Shown here piece after piece: positions 1-10,117 of a stretch of DNA of 64,000 nucleotides. Each line of letters starts with the position of its first letter. Positions within the stretch are counted from its first letter, which is position 1. The DNA is taken from contig NC_089396.1 of the NCBI RefSeq assembly GCF_003171515.1, forward strand, positions 1,426,001 to 1,490,000, written 5' to 3'. A program made the position numbers and the translations under genes. Source of the stretch: Pyrenophora tritici-repentis. Its lineage: Eukaryota > Ascomycota > Dothideomycetes > Pleosporales > Pleosporaceae. The notes under the pieces were generated by a model that was given only the letters and a program-made list of their open reading frames with translations, was not told the origin of the DNA and made no database searches.

Positions 1-317
1 TATTAGTGTTGGTTGCTTTTGTACTGCTCCATCGACATGCGATAGTATTCGAGGTCTTCTTTAAACGCTTTCTGTCCGCTGTTCGATAGCTCGCTAAGTC
101 TTCCTAGCTCTTTAATACTAGAAGCTGCTTAGTAGTTAGCAAGGATTAGGATTCTAAGGTTAGTAGGCCTCCGGAAGGGCTAAGTAGTAGTCTTTAGGTT
201 AATCTTATCCTAAATATTGTGTGCTATGCAACGCGCTTGCAGTTGTAGCATCCAACTAGTGTAGTCTAACTAGTCGCGTAAAGTCACGGTCGCGTCGCGG
301 GTGGTAAATGTGGTCAT
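1..317 (-). pseudogene. RIP-degraded Copia gag remnant, cut by the window edge
   Basis: Read on the minus strand from an ATG at 317, this stretch gives a Gag-like peptide starting MTTFTTRDATVTLRD and containing LDYTSWMLQLQARC. It looks like the N-terminal Gag of a fungal Ty1/Copia element. The frame is interrupted by TAG and TAA codons at places where tryptophan or glutamine would fit, as expected when RIP turns TGG or CAG into TAG. The ATG lies 36 nt after the end of an LTR-like sequence (353-406), the expected leader spacing. The remainder of the element runs off the left edge. The family is inferred; the stops are seen. Confidence 0.6.
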
Positions 318-352
318 TTTGGTAGGTAGGTAAAGATAGTGAGACTCTTAAT

Positions 353-406
353 TGTCAGATATTCACTCTTATCTAGAATACTGATAAAATGGGTAATGAT
401 CGTAAT
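353..406 (-). repeat. 3' part of the older Copia LTR, split by an insertion
   Basis: On the minus strand this piece ends in TATCTGACA, the inverse of the TGTCAGATA that starts the companion piece at 6575. Joined across the younger Copia insertion, the two form an LTR of about 216 bp with TG...CA ends, next to the degraded gag at 1-317. Confidence 0.6.
402..406. repeat. Left target-site duplication of the young Copia (GTAAT)
   Basis: GTAAT immediately precedes the 5' LTR and is repeated at 6409-6413 right after the 3' LTR. A 5-bp direct duplication is the normal footprint of an LTR-retrotransposon integrase. Confidence 0.93.
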
Positions 407-603
407 TGTCGGCATACACACGGTGTGTCGCCTAATAAGGCCCAATGTACCGCCTCGATCCTACTTCGGCCCAACTCGGACCCAACGCTATGTATACCTT
501 CGTAGCCCCCACATTCGTAGAATCATCATACACCAGAATACCAATACACAAGATTACCTTAGCTACTGTTATTCACCGTACGATCGTACAAGGCCTTCCA
601 ACA
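407..603 (+). repeat. 5' LTR of the young Copia, 197 bp
   Basis: It starts TGTCGGCATACACACGG and ends GCCTTCCAACA, and matches 6212-6408 base for base as far as I can read. It should carry the element promoter. The sequence after 603 (CTGATCAGTG...) is where a primer-binding site belongs, but I could not assign a tRNA. Confidence 0.95.
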
Positions 604-966
604 CTGATCAGTGATTGCACGGCAGTCACAGACAGTTAGGTTAAGAAGAGATAGATTCTTTACCCCGCGCGTTCCCTAGATTGCCTATATCAGCAAGGCG
701 GAGTTATCTATGCTAAGCTCACTGTTAGCTATATCAGGCGTCGTTCGTGGCTAGCGACCGACCGTTACAGCCGTATCAGAAGCGTTCCAAGACGCCGTCT
801 ATACACGCGCCAACCGACCGGTTGAGATTTGACCCGTGTACAACCCACGACCACCGACGCATCTCTAGCGAACGCAGCTAGCGCAACAAGCGTCAACAAG
901 AACACAATAGCAGGAGAGAGAACATCATCGGAAAGAGCACCGGTAGCCAGGACACCGGCAGTAGGA

Positions 967-3900
967 ATGGCGAGCAGTAGTAGAAGAGTGGTACCCACAC
1001 TAGAGGCGCTACTAGGGACCACAAACATAAAACCAAGAGAATGGCATCACATCGATCCAGAGATTTGGGAGGACAACGTTGAAGCTCCAGACGATGAGGT
1101 AGGGATTACTACAGCAACAACGTACATTGCGCGTGCGATTGCGGACTATACAGATCGACCAACAGCAGATGAAGAACTCTTTTGGGAGTTCCGTCAGGAC
1201 TTTGAAGGATGGACAGAGGCAATGTTCCTACGTGCCCAGCCAATATACACAAAGGAACTAAAGCGGATCCTCCGCTTTAAGGGAGTGTATACTGGCCGTA
1301 TTAATATGGCACCTAGTGAGTCTCTAGCTAGGTTATTACGCATGGAGGAGTACCTAGAATGGCCTCAGGACGTATTCCAGTCGGCTGTGTTTGACACACG
1401 ATCAGCTGCGCACATGTTGCAAGAGCGGGCACTACGGCAACAACGCAGTGAAGGATCAGTACAGTCCACAGACAGGAGATTATCAAGCCAGGCCCAGAGC
1501 CGAACCCAAACGCCTGTAAGGACAAGAGGCCGAGACGTAGACAGTCGGCAAACCCGCGATCAAGACCAGACCCACGCCCGTGTGCAAGGACGACAGGAGA
1601 CCGTTGAGGAAGAACAACAGATTCAGGACCAGCTAGCAAAAACGATTGAGAAAGCCCAAAACCAACCAATCCGAAGCCAGCCTGTAGAGACAACTGAATC
1701 CGCACCGCAGCCAGCCTATCAGCGCGTCCAAAGTCAGCAACCTCCCCTCACCTACAACAACTTCGACCGATTCCGCGAGTATACACCAGCATACCCGCAA
1801 CGTCCGAAGGGACTGAGCGTTCCCCCAATTGTGCCCTCTGGTGAAACAGACCCGTACAAGGCAGTTCCACCAATCGAGTTTGGCAATGAGAAACTGGATC
1901 CTAAGACGATCAATGTCTTCGTGAAAATGTGGGACCGAGACAAAAAGTATACGGGAAAGCCGTACGACCTCCTAGACGATAAATTGAAGATCTTCTACAG
2001 CATCTGTTATCACGCAGACATCGAGCCAGGGCAGTTCCATGCAGTCTTTCCACGGATTCTCGACGGCCGCGCAGAGGAGTATTACCTCCACTTCGTCGAT
2101 CAGCGGATGGATACGTTCTTGACTGCCTACACAAAGCTCAAGAACCACTTCGACACAGACGTCAACCACGGCCATTACTACGCGGACTGGACGACGACAT
2201 CGTTTGTCAAAGTCCGCAGGGAGAACCCCGAAAAGAACCTCCACGAGGTCCTTGACATCATGCTGGACAAGCTCCAATTGTGTCAAAGAGCACTTGGACA
2301 GCAGTACATGGGAGAATACGCGCTCCGAACGACTGTAATCACAGCATGCCGAGGCGTGAAGGAGCTCGAGATGGCACTCTACAAGCCGTCTCTAGAATGC
2401 GAGGTTCTGTTTGGAGATCTGCGATCGTCAATCGAAAACTCACTCGCCATGACCGTCTCCGTCAACTTCACTGAGGCGGATACGGATAGCCAGTACTACT
2501 TGGATCGTCGGTACAACAACAACAGCTCTGGAAGATTGCGAGGGAATTACAACCCTCGTGGTGGACGCAGCGGATTCACCCGCGGACGCGGTGGGCTTCA
2601 GCACCGCTCTGGAGTCAACACACAAATCGACAAGAAATGTTACGTCTGCAGCAAGACAGGCTGTTGGTCCACAAACCATACGCTTGAAGAAAGAAAACGC
2701 TCAAAAGCGCAGTACATCACACACTGCGCGATTACGGGAGAGCAAATGGAGTTTAGCACATTTCTCGTCGCGTACGAGGGGGAAGAAGTCGACCAGTTCT
2801 TCCTAGAGGAGCAAGACGAAGATGATGAGGACCAAAGATTGGCAGTTAAGTACCTCACAGATCAGGCCTTTTTGCACCACGTGACTGGAGAAGACGTCTA
2901 CAGGTGCAAGGAGCCTATTACGCCCGCAACGCAGTTCCTTATCGAGGATCGATACTCGCGAATCACGTACCAAGGCATTCTTCCTGACACTGGTGCCTCA
3001 AATGTATCGACAGCCGGAAAGGAGCAGTTCTGGGCGCTCCAAACTGAGGACCCCACCGTAACTCTAGATACGTCTACTGCTGGAAACGCATCTGTGCAAT
3101 TTGGCAAAGGAAGCGTCACTACTTCGATTGGAACCGCACATGTATCGACACAGATTGGAAAGATCAAATTTGAGGTCTTGAACGCACCCACCCCGTTTCT
3201 CCTCTGTCTGAAAGACATGGACCGGCTCCACGTGTACTTCAACAATACTACGGACCAGCTGGTACAAGGAAAAGCTACCTTTCCAGTGATTCGCAAATGG
3301 GGACACCCGTGGTTCCACCTAAGCAAGGCAGAGCGCGCGCGCGTATTCCTTACGGAGACTGAGCTCCGACGCTTACACCGGAGGTTCGGGCATCCAGCCG
3401 TCGAACGGCTGATACGATTGCTCAAACGCGCAGGACACGAGGACGTGGATGAACGGCTGCTCCGAGAGATCCAAACGTTCTGCCATCACTGCCAAGCGCA
3501 TGATCCAGCGCCGCGCCGATTCAAGTTTAGGCTGAAAGATGATCGGGAATTCAACTTCGAGATCCTCGTAGATGTGATGTATCTGAGTGGGAAACCAGTG
3601 CTTCACGTGATCGATTCGGCTACAACATTCAACGGCGCGCGATTTCTACCGTCTATGAGCGCGAAAGACACCTGGGAAGCACTCCGCCTGCTCTGGATTG
3701 ATACATACCAAGGGCCGCCAGATATCGTCACCCACGACGCCGGCACCAACTTCGCGTCAGTCGAATTCAGATCAGAGGCGAAGATCATGGGAATCACATG
3801 TAAACAAGTGCCAACCGAGGCCCATTGGTCTATCGGCAAGGTAGAAAGATACCACGCACCGCTCAGACGCGTGTACGAGATCCTGAGGACAGAGCTTGAC

Positions 3901-6117
3901 ACTGGCACCAGCGACGCCGCAGTGTTGCAGATGGCAGTCAAGGCCGTCAACGACACCGCAGGCCCAGACGGGCTCGTACCCACGCTGCTCGTCTTCGGTG
4001 CATACCCCCGGATATCCATGGATTCACCACCATCTCCCTCGATAACCCATCGCGCGGAGGCAATCCAGAAAGCGATGAGGGCGCTGCGGAAGGCCTCAGC
4101 GGAACATGCGGTGAGCAACGCACTTGGTACCAGGAATGGGCCTACTACAGACGGGGTACTGTCACTGCCTCTTCAGAGTGAGGTGATGGTATGGCGCGAG
4201 AAGAATGGATGGCAAGGGCCGTATAGAGTCATCGATATGAAGGACCACGATGTTACTGTAGACATGATCAACGGCCCAACGACGTTCCGATCCACTGTCG
4301 TAAAACCGTACTATCGCGATCTGACTACAGCGATAGACGGCGCAGATCAAGGCACAGGTGGATCTCCGACCACAGACGAAGCGATTGCTGATGAACCGCC
4401 ACTACCGGTACCACCGGCGGAAGCCAACCAAGCGGCTCAGCCGCGCAAGCGGGGCCGCCCACCTGGATCAAAGAACAAGCCCAAGGTGCAGTACCTGTCG
4501 AAGAAGGAGGAGGACGATTACGCCCTGGCCGTCAAGCTACGCAATGACGGCGTGATTAACGTCCCGGGCGCTCCATTCGAAGCATCCGATCAGAAGGAGA
4601 TCGACGACCTCGTCGGCCGTGGAGTATTCAGTTTTGAGCTGTTTGATCCAACTCTACACGGCGGGTATCGTATCTTCAAATCGCGCATGGTCCGCGAAGT
4701 CAAAGGCAAGACCATGGTCCCGTACGAGAAATCACGCCTCGTTGTTCAAGGTTACAATGACGAGGGCAAACACGAGATCCTGACGCAGTCGCCAACCATC
4801 CAACGAGCCAGCCAGCGCCTGATTCTAGCCCTAGCGCCTGCATTACTCGATGAGGGCATGGTTGTGGAACTACGAGATATCACGCAAGCGTACCCACAGG
4901 CACAAACAGAGCTATTCCGCACGGTTTTAGCGCACCTCCCAAAGGAGCTTATAACAAAGTATCCCAAGGGAACAATTATTCGCGTAATCAAGCCACTCTA
5001 TGGAATCGCGGAAGCAGGAGTCCACTGGTTTGCTACGTACCAAGGACACCACTGCAAGGAGCTCGACATGGCTACATCAACGTATGACCCGTGCCTCCTG
5101 ATCACGAACGGGAGACGGGAAGCGTTTGGAATAGTGGGCCTGCAGACAGACGATACTCTCGCGATTGGGACGCCTGCATTCTCTGGTGCAGAAGACGCTG
5201 CGCTCCAGAAAGCCAATTTTCGAGCTAAGCCCAAGGAGAGACTGTCCAAAGAAGTATCACTCGAGTTCAACGGATGTACTCTAACGTTGCGCGGAGACAC
5301 GATTCTACTTACGCAGAAGGGACAAGGTGCCAAGATCGAAATCATTGATCCGAAGGCAGCAAACCGAGCACAGAAGTACATGGAGCAGCGCGCGCGTGGC
5401 GCGTACATTGCGTCGATATGCCAACCTGAAGCATCGTTCGATCTTTCCGCGGCTGCGCAAATACAACAACCTAAGGACACAGAATACGTGAAGCTTAACC
5501 GCCGGCTGCAGTGGCAATCTGAGAGCATACAACGAGGCCTGCGATACGTCCCTCTCGACCTCGCTACAGCAAAGCTGGTAGTGTTCACAGACGGATCCTT
5601 CGCGAACAACCAAGACCTTAGCTCACAGCTAGGGTACCTACTTATCCTTGCGAATGAGTCGAGTCGACAAGACAGCACGTTTGATATTCGTGGTAACGTA
5701 ATCCATTGGAGTTCGACCAAATGCAAACGCGTTACCCGGAGCGTTCTTGCCTCAGAAACGTACGGCATGGTTAGCGGTGTCGACATCGCTATCGCTATCC
5801 TAACAACCCTCAAGATAATTACAGGACGCCTAGGTCTACCACCGATCCCACTTATTGTGTGTACGGATTCATACTCCTTGTATGAATGCCTCGTCAAACT
5901 CGGAACAACTGCTGAGAAGCGACTGATGATCGACATCATGGCGCTTCGGCAGTCATACGAGCGTCGCGAGATCACTGAGATCCGCTGGATCAACGGAGAG
6001 GACAACCCCGCGGACGCATTCACGAAAGCAACACCAAATCGCGCGTTAGAACGTTTCATCGAAAGCAACAAGCTGTCAATCCGAGTAGAGGGATCTGTGC
6101 AGCGACCTACGGAGTAG
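967..6117 (+). CDS. Copia Gag-Pol polyprotein
   Basis: One uninterrupted frame encodes the structural and enzymatic proteins needed for retrotransposition. I take the first in-frame ATG at 967 (1,716 residues); the frame is open from 826, so a non-ATG start cannot be excluded. In order: a Gln- and Arg-rich Gag; a zinc-knuckle-like CYVCSKTGCWSTNH near residue 558; protease DTGAS near 674; an integrase HHCC finger (HRRFGH...CHHC) near 805-842; a DDE core (VDVMY, HDAGTNF, GKVERYH); reverse transcriptase with QTDD near 1393 in place of YVDD; and RNase H with FTDGSF, ending DNPADAFTKA. There is no frame break and no premature stop, so the copy may still be able to move. Neither flank offers a host gene. 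Confidence 0.93.
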   Translation: MASSSRRVVPTLEALLGTTNIKPREWHHIDPEIWEDNVEAPDDEVGITTATTYIARAIADYTDRPTADEELFWEFRQDFEGWTEAMFLRAQPIYTKELKRILRFKGVYTGRINMAPSESLARLLRMEEYLEWPQDVFQSAVFDTRSAAHMLQERALRQQRSEGSVQSTDRRLSSQAQSRTQTPVRTRGRDVDSRQTRDQDQTHARVQGRQETVEEEQQIQDQLAKTIEKAQNQPIRSQPVETTESAPQPAYQRVQSQQPPLTYNNFDRFREYTPAYPQRPKGLSVPPIVPSGETDPYKAVPPIEFGNEKLDPKTINVFVKMWDRDKKYTGKPYDLLDDKLKIFYSICYHADIEPGQFHAVFPRILDGRAEEYYLHFVDQRMDTFLTAYTKLKNHFDTDVNHGHYYADWTTTSFVKVRRENPEKNLHEVLDIMLDKLQLCQRALGQQYMGEYALRTTVITACRGVKELEMALYKPSLECEVLFGDLRSSIENSLAMTVSVNFTEADTDSQYYLDRRYNNNSSGRLRGNYNPRGGRSGFTRGRGGLQHRSGVNTQIDKKCYVCSKTGCWSTNHTLEERKRSKAQYITHCAITGEQMEFSTFLVAYEGEEVDQFFLEEQDEDDEDQRLAVKYLTDQAFLHHVTGEDVYRCKEPITPATQFLIEDRYSRITYQGILPDTGASNVSTAGKEQFWALQTEDPTVTLDTSTAGNASVQFGKGSVTTSIGTAHVSTQIGKIKFEVLNAPTPFLLCLKDMDRLHVYFNNTTDQLVQGKATFPVIRKWGHPWFHLSKAERARVFLTETELRRLHRRFGHPAVERLIRLLKRAGHEDVDERLLREIQTFCHHCQAHDPAPRRFKFRLKDDREFNFEILVDVMYLSGKPVLHVIDSATTFNGARFLPSMSAKDTWEALRLLWIDTYQGPPDIVTHDAGTNFASVEFRSEAKIMGITCKQVPTEAHWSIGKVERYHAPLRRVYEILRTELDTGTSDAAVLQMAVKAVNDTAGPDGLVPTLLVFGAYPRISMDSPPSPSITHRAEAIQKAMRALRKASAEHAVSNALGTRNGPTTDGVLSLPLQSEVMVWREKNGWQGPYRVIDMKDHDVTVDMINGPTTFRSTVVKPYYRDLTTAIDGADQGTGGSPTTDEAIADEPPLPVPPAEANQAAQPRKRGRPPGSKNKPKVQYLSKKEEDDYALAVKLRNDGVINVPGAPFEASDQKEIDDLVGRGVFSFELFDPTLHGGYRIFKSRMVREVKGKTMVPYEKSRLVVQGYNDEGKHEILTQSPTIQRASQRLILALAPALLDEGMVVELRDITQAYPQAQTELFRTVLAHLPKELITKYPKGTIIRVIKPLYGIAEAGVHWFATYQGHHCKELDMATSTYDPCLLITNGRREAFGIVGLQTDDTLAIGTPAFSGAEDAALQKANFRAKPKERLSKEVSLEFNGCTLTLRGDTILLTQKGQGAKIEIIDPKAANRAQKYMEQRARGAYIASICQPEASFDLSAAAQIQQPKDTEYVKLNRRLQWQSESIQRGLRYVPLDLATAKLVVFTDGSFANNQDLSSQLGYLLILANESSRQDSTFDIRGNVIHWSSTKCKRVTRSVLASETYGMVSGVDIAIAILTTLKIITGRLGLPPIPLIVCTDSYSLYECLVKLGTTAEKRLMIDIMALRQSYERREITEIRWINGEDNPADAFTKATPNRALERFIESNKLSIRVEGSVQRPTE

Positions 6118-6211
6118 GCACATATGCCTATTTGGAATCCCTCTCATTGTGCCCTTTTTAGAAGACCCGTTTTTCCTTACATCAGTCGTTACAATAAGAA
6201 AAGATTGCCAG

Positions 6212-6408
6212 TGTCGGCATACACACGGTGTGTCGCCTAATAAGGCCCAATGTACCGCCTCGATCCTACTTCGGCCCAACTCGGACCCAACGCTATGTAT
6301 ACCTTCGTAGCCCCCACATTCGTAGAATCATCATACACCAGAATACCAATACACAAGATTACCTTAGCTACTGTTATTCACCGTACGATCGTACAAGGCC
6401 TTCCAACA
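6212..6408 (+). repeat. 3' LTR of the young Copia, 197 bp
   Basis: It appears to be an exact copy of 407-603. It begins 94 nt after the polyprotein stop and is followed at once by GTAAT. A purine-rich stretch (AATAAGAAAAGA) a few bases before it may be the polypurine tract. Confidence 0.95.
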
Positions 6409-6413
6409 GTAAT

Positions 6414-6575
6414 GATATTAATGATTAATTGTGTTGTGGTTCTATCTACGGTTGTGGGCACACCTAGGGGGTGCCAAGCCTTCCTGTGATCCGATTGGCT
6501 CTCACAGATGCCGGGTCGCGCTAGTCTAACCCAGCGTCTGTACGCTCTTATCTTCAACAGTGCTATTATCTGACA
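6414..6575 (-). repeat. 5' part of the older Copia LTR
   Basis: On the minus strand it begins TGTCAGATAATAGCAC at 6575 and continues up to the young Copia. With 353-406 it makes one LTR of about 216 bp with inverted TGTCAGATA/TATCTGACA ends. It is oriented opposite to the young element. Confidence 0.6.
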
Positions 6576-6913
6576 ATTGTATTCACTCAATCAAATCAAT
6601 CAAGCCCATCAAGCAGGCTTGATTGTTGGCATCTCTGACGTGAGGACATGAAGGAGCGGTCGAGACTGCGAGACTGTCTGACGACCGTGTTCTAGCCATA
6701 AATTTTATTATAGATTGATGTCTACTCTACAGAAAAGGAGACTTAGAGACTTGTTGTAAGCCTGTTATGATCCTGTAAGAGGGGTTAAATATGTAAAGAA
6801 GAAGAGTCATTTTACAAACTGCGTGTAATGAAAGTGATGCATAGAAAAGATCACTTAGCAAGACTAGCGTAAATAAGCTGACAAGTATTGTGTTGTCCTC
6901 GCTACCCCTTGCA
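6576..6913. other. Non-coding spacer between Copia and hAT elements
   Basis: I see no gene. The first 60 bases hold an AATCAATC-rich inverted motif (TCAAGCCCATCAAGCAGGCTTGA) resembling DNA-transposon termini, but no complete element is visible. The last eight bases, CCCTTGCA at 6906-6913, are the left target duplication of the hAT element. Confidence 0.5.
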
Positions 6914-7080
6914 CAGACTCCGCAACAATCAATCCAGATTGGTCAGATTGATTGATTTGATTGGTCATTTGGAGTTTTTACCAACTCAATCAACTCAATC
7001 TAAGCTTTTCAAAAAAGCTAATCAAATCAACTTGCGAAGGTCAGATTGATTGATTTGATTAGTTAGATTGATTTATTATT
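6914..7080. repeat. Left TIR and subterminal repeat cluster of the hAT
   Basis: After the 19-bp TIR come repeated GATTGATTGATTTGATT and AATCAATC words in both orientations, up to about 7070. Similar words reappear at 9965-10100 before the right TIR. In hAT elements such subterminal repeats are transposase binding sites; that role here is inferred. Confidence 0.7.
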
Positions 7081-7425
7081 AACGAATTGTAAGGCGAGTA
7101 GTGTCGTATTAAGAGAAGGTTTTTGGTGTTGAAGATAGTTATCTTAGACCCCTATCTCGCTTAGCTTGTGATCCCTGTCGGCCGGGCAAGCCAGTCTCTA
7201 TGCATTCACTTCTCACCAGCTAGCTCTCCTCTTATAGGACTAGCTCCTTCTGCTTAGGGGCTAGCCTCTTCTAGGCTTCACCCCGCACCTATATAGCTAG
7301 TCCTTCGCTGTTCTTAATACAACAACGATTTCGCTCACTTAGTTCCCTAATAATCCCTTACACACAACACTAGTTGCCTAGCTACCTATACAGACATTTT
7401 TCTTTAGTGTTTAGTATCGCCCACG

Positions 7426-9940
7426 ATGGCCAAACGCTCTCGAGTTCCCACCAACACTGCTGCCGCAGCCGCAGCCGCCAAACGGGCGCGCCTATCAAGG
7501 TCCTCTGTCCTATCTCAGCGATCGCTGTCGCCTCAGGAAACCCTTGGCGCCGCCGTAAGCCAGGCCACAACGTTTAAGTCGCAATTTTTCGAGTCGCAAA
7601 CAGAGGAGGAAGGTGCGGCTGAGGGCAGCCAGGCTGGTACAGCAGCAACAACAGAGGCTAGCGTTGATACAGAGCCTAATAATGGCGATAACTTTGACGG
7701 CATTAACTAGGATCGCCTCCCTCGGTTTATGAAGCCTCTTACAACTGGGCGGCGCGTCAAGAGTTGGATCTTTCAACATGGATATCGCGTTGTTGAGCTC
7801 TACGATCAGAATCGAGTGTGGTTTGTATGCAAATACTGCTACATCCACAAGGTCATTGACACTGGCGGCAGTGGAGTTTTTGACGTATCAAAGGCCACCT
7901 CCTTAGCTGCAGCTTATCTTGGCCTTTAGAAACGAGGCCATGGCTTTACAAAAGACGGCCTGAAGCCTCGAAGAACAGGGCAGCAACTCTCTCTACGACA
8001 GACGCTGGAGACTGGTGTTGCAGTCTCTCAAGAGGCTGCCAACGCGATGGGCAACTTCAACATCCAGCAGTTTCGTGAAGTTGCAGTGTTCTGCCTTCTT
8101 GATAACAACTTGCCAATGGAGCTACTTGCAAGGCCGTCCTTTCGCGAGATGATTAGCCTTGCAAACCCAGAGGCAGAGGCAGCTTTGTGGGTAAGTCCTC
8201 GCAGTGTAGCTACCTACGCAATGCGCCTCTTCCAATATATGCAGCCACAGATTGTCTGCGCTCTGTCAGAAGCTGCAAGCAAGATCCACATAAGCTTTGA
8301 TGGTTGGACGACAAAGGGTGGCAAGCGTGGATTCTTTAGAGTCGTTGCACACTTTGCTAACGCCTCTAGAGTGATACAAGATCTCCCTATCGCCCTCCTA
8401 CATCTCGCAGGCTCTTATACTGGTGATGCTATCGCTGATACAATTAAAAAGAGGCTCCAAGAATACAGTATTAGGAGTGATAAACTCGGCTACTTCGTCC
8501 TCGACAATGCTGCAAACAACGATACTGCAGTCTCCTCGCTCGCCCACGCGTACGACTTCAACGCTGCTCACCGACGCCTCCGCTGCGGCCCTCACACGCT
8601 TAACCTTATTAGCTAGGCAATTATCTTTGGCAGCAATCAAGAGGCGTACAACAACAACAACGACGAGCAGCTCTAAACAGAGGAGGTGTACATGCAGGAG
8701 TGGCGTCAAGAAGGGCCCTTAGGTGTACTTATCGACGTTATCAACTATATAAAAACGCCTTAACAACACGAAATTTTCCGAAGCTTCCAAACCGCCGCCA
8801 ACGCCGAGTTGCTAGCTAGAGAGCGCCTCTACGTACTTGAGCCTGTGAAGCCTGTTGTTACACGCTGGAACTCTTACTACGCTGCCTTTAAACGCGCAAC
8901 TCAACTTTAGGCAGCATACAACTCTTACGCTAAGCACTACATTAACGCACTCTCCCTTGAAGATCGCCGCGCTTGTCAACGTGGCAATAAACTCCCTAAA
9001 GCACCTAGTTAGATAAGATTAACAGGACTTACAGCTGCTAATTGGGCGGTGATAACAGAGTATTAGGACTGGCCTAGAGCTGCTTAAGCTTGCTACGGAG
9101 AAGCTTAAGGGTCGCGGAAAGGCAGGCAAATACGGCGCTATATATGAGACTATTCCTGTATTTAAATACGTACTTAGCGCGCTCGAAGCCCGTACGCGCT
9201 CGTACGAGCAAGTTAACTTCAACCCACCTAATGCGCCTAAAGATCACCTCTTTGTTAACCTCTGCGCCGCCTAAAGTAAGGCCAACGATTACTACAACAA
9301 GCTCGATCGATCGCCAGCATACTACGCTGCTACCTGCCTCTATCTATACTACAAATACTACTGCGAGAACAGCTAGGTGGATAAGCCAGAATAGCTAACA
9401 TCAGCCAACGCTGGCTTCCTGCAGCTCTGGCAGTCGTATAAGCCTCAACGTACACGTCCTCTATCTCAAACAACTGCAAAACCAAGGCATAGAGGAATAG
9501 ATGATGTGATTGGCGCCCTCGTACGGCGCAACAAGGCTTAGGTAGAGGCTGCCCATGACGATGAGTACGAGCGCTAGAGAACTTAAGAGCCAGAGTGGAC
9601 AAGCGAACAGTATCTTAGCGATGGCCACCCAGTCAAGTACTAGATTCAATTACGCTCAAAATACCCGTGTTTAAGCCAGTTTGCGATTGATATACTCACG
9701 ATACCAGCATCTAGTTGCGACTGCGAGAGGCTCTTTAGCGAGCTTGGCGATTTACTTAAGCCGCGCCGGCGAGCTCTTGGCAGCGAGTTACTTGCTGCCC
9801 TTTAGCTTGTACGTTCGTGGAGACGAGCTGGCTTTGACGGCTTGTACAACAACGGTGATGATGAAGATAAGTAGAGTGACGTCAAAGATGAGGAGATTGT
9901 ACAACAGTGCGATATAGAAGGCTAGAGTACAACACTATAA
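7426..9940 (+). pseudogene. hAT transposase pseudogene
   Basis: From ATG 7426 a single frame gives an alanine-rich N-terminus, a BED-type zinc finger (VWFVCKYCYIHKV), an RNase-H-like catalytic region with ISFDGWTTKGG and GYFVLDNAANND, and LRCGPHTLNLIS. Towards the end the hAT dimerisation region appears (ASSCDCERLFSELG, LLKPRRR). I count about 18 internal stops, all TAG or TAA and none TGA, at places where Trp or Gln fit. There is also one single-base frame break near 9067. This pattern fits RIP acting on CpA. The protein cannot be made as it stands. Confidence 0.88.
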
Positions 9941-9959
9941 CCCCCTGTATACTACTTCT

Positions 9960-10109
9960 TAGCATTAATCAGCCAATCAACTAATTAATCGCAATTAATC
10001 TGCTCAAAAACCCTAACAATCAATCCGCAATCAATCAGCAGCGTCGCCGCAAGCTAATCAAACCAATCGACAACCTTAAGATTGATTGATTTGATTGTTG
10101 CGGAGTCTG
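9960..10109. repeat. Right subterminal repeats and TIR of the hAT
   Basis: AATCAATC/GATTGATT words repeat here and end in the right TIR (TTGTTGCGGAGTCTG at 10095-10109). The duplicated target CCCTTGCA follows. Confidence 0.75.
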
Positions 10110-10117
10110 CCCTTGCA

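Larger units (their letters stand above)
407..6408 (+). mobile_element. Full-length, apparently intact Ty1/Copia LTR retrotransposon
   Basis: A complete 6.0-kb element has 197-bp LTRs at both ends (TG...CA), a GTAAT duplication on each side and one long open reading frame between. The two LTRs look identical when read side by side, so insertion was recent. The polyprotein order Gag, protease, integrase, reverse transcriptase, RNase H is diagnostic of Copia (Gypsy has integrase last). The element has landed inside the LTR of an older, oppositely oriented Copia copy. No RIP-type stop codons are present, unlike the sequence it interrupts. Confidence 0.95.
6914..10109 (+). mobile_element. hAT-superfamily DNA transposon, full length but RIP-degraded
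   Basis: The element is bounded by inverted repeats CAGACTCCGCAACAATCAA (left, 6914) and its complement ending at 10109, perfect for about 19 bp. Eight bases, CCCTTGCA, are duplicated at 6906-6913 and 10110-10117; an 8-bp duplication is the hAT signature. The interior encodes a hAT transposase broken by many stop codons. Both ends have subterminal clusters of AATCAATC-like motifs. It cannot make its own transposase, although its ends look intact and could be mobilised by a related active copy. Confidence 0.93.

Noticed and set aside
445..639. Open frame inside the Copia LTR, repeated at 6250
   Set aside because: It appears twice only because the LTR is duplicated, and it has no protein-like features.
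4998..6071. Long minus-strand open frame opposite the Copia RNase H region
   Set aside because: Antisense shadow of the polyprotein with no recognisable motif and unnatural composition.
6580..6640. AATCAATC-rich inverted motif as a separate MITE
   Set aside because: No second terminus or target duplication could be found, so it stays an unexplained fragment.
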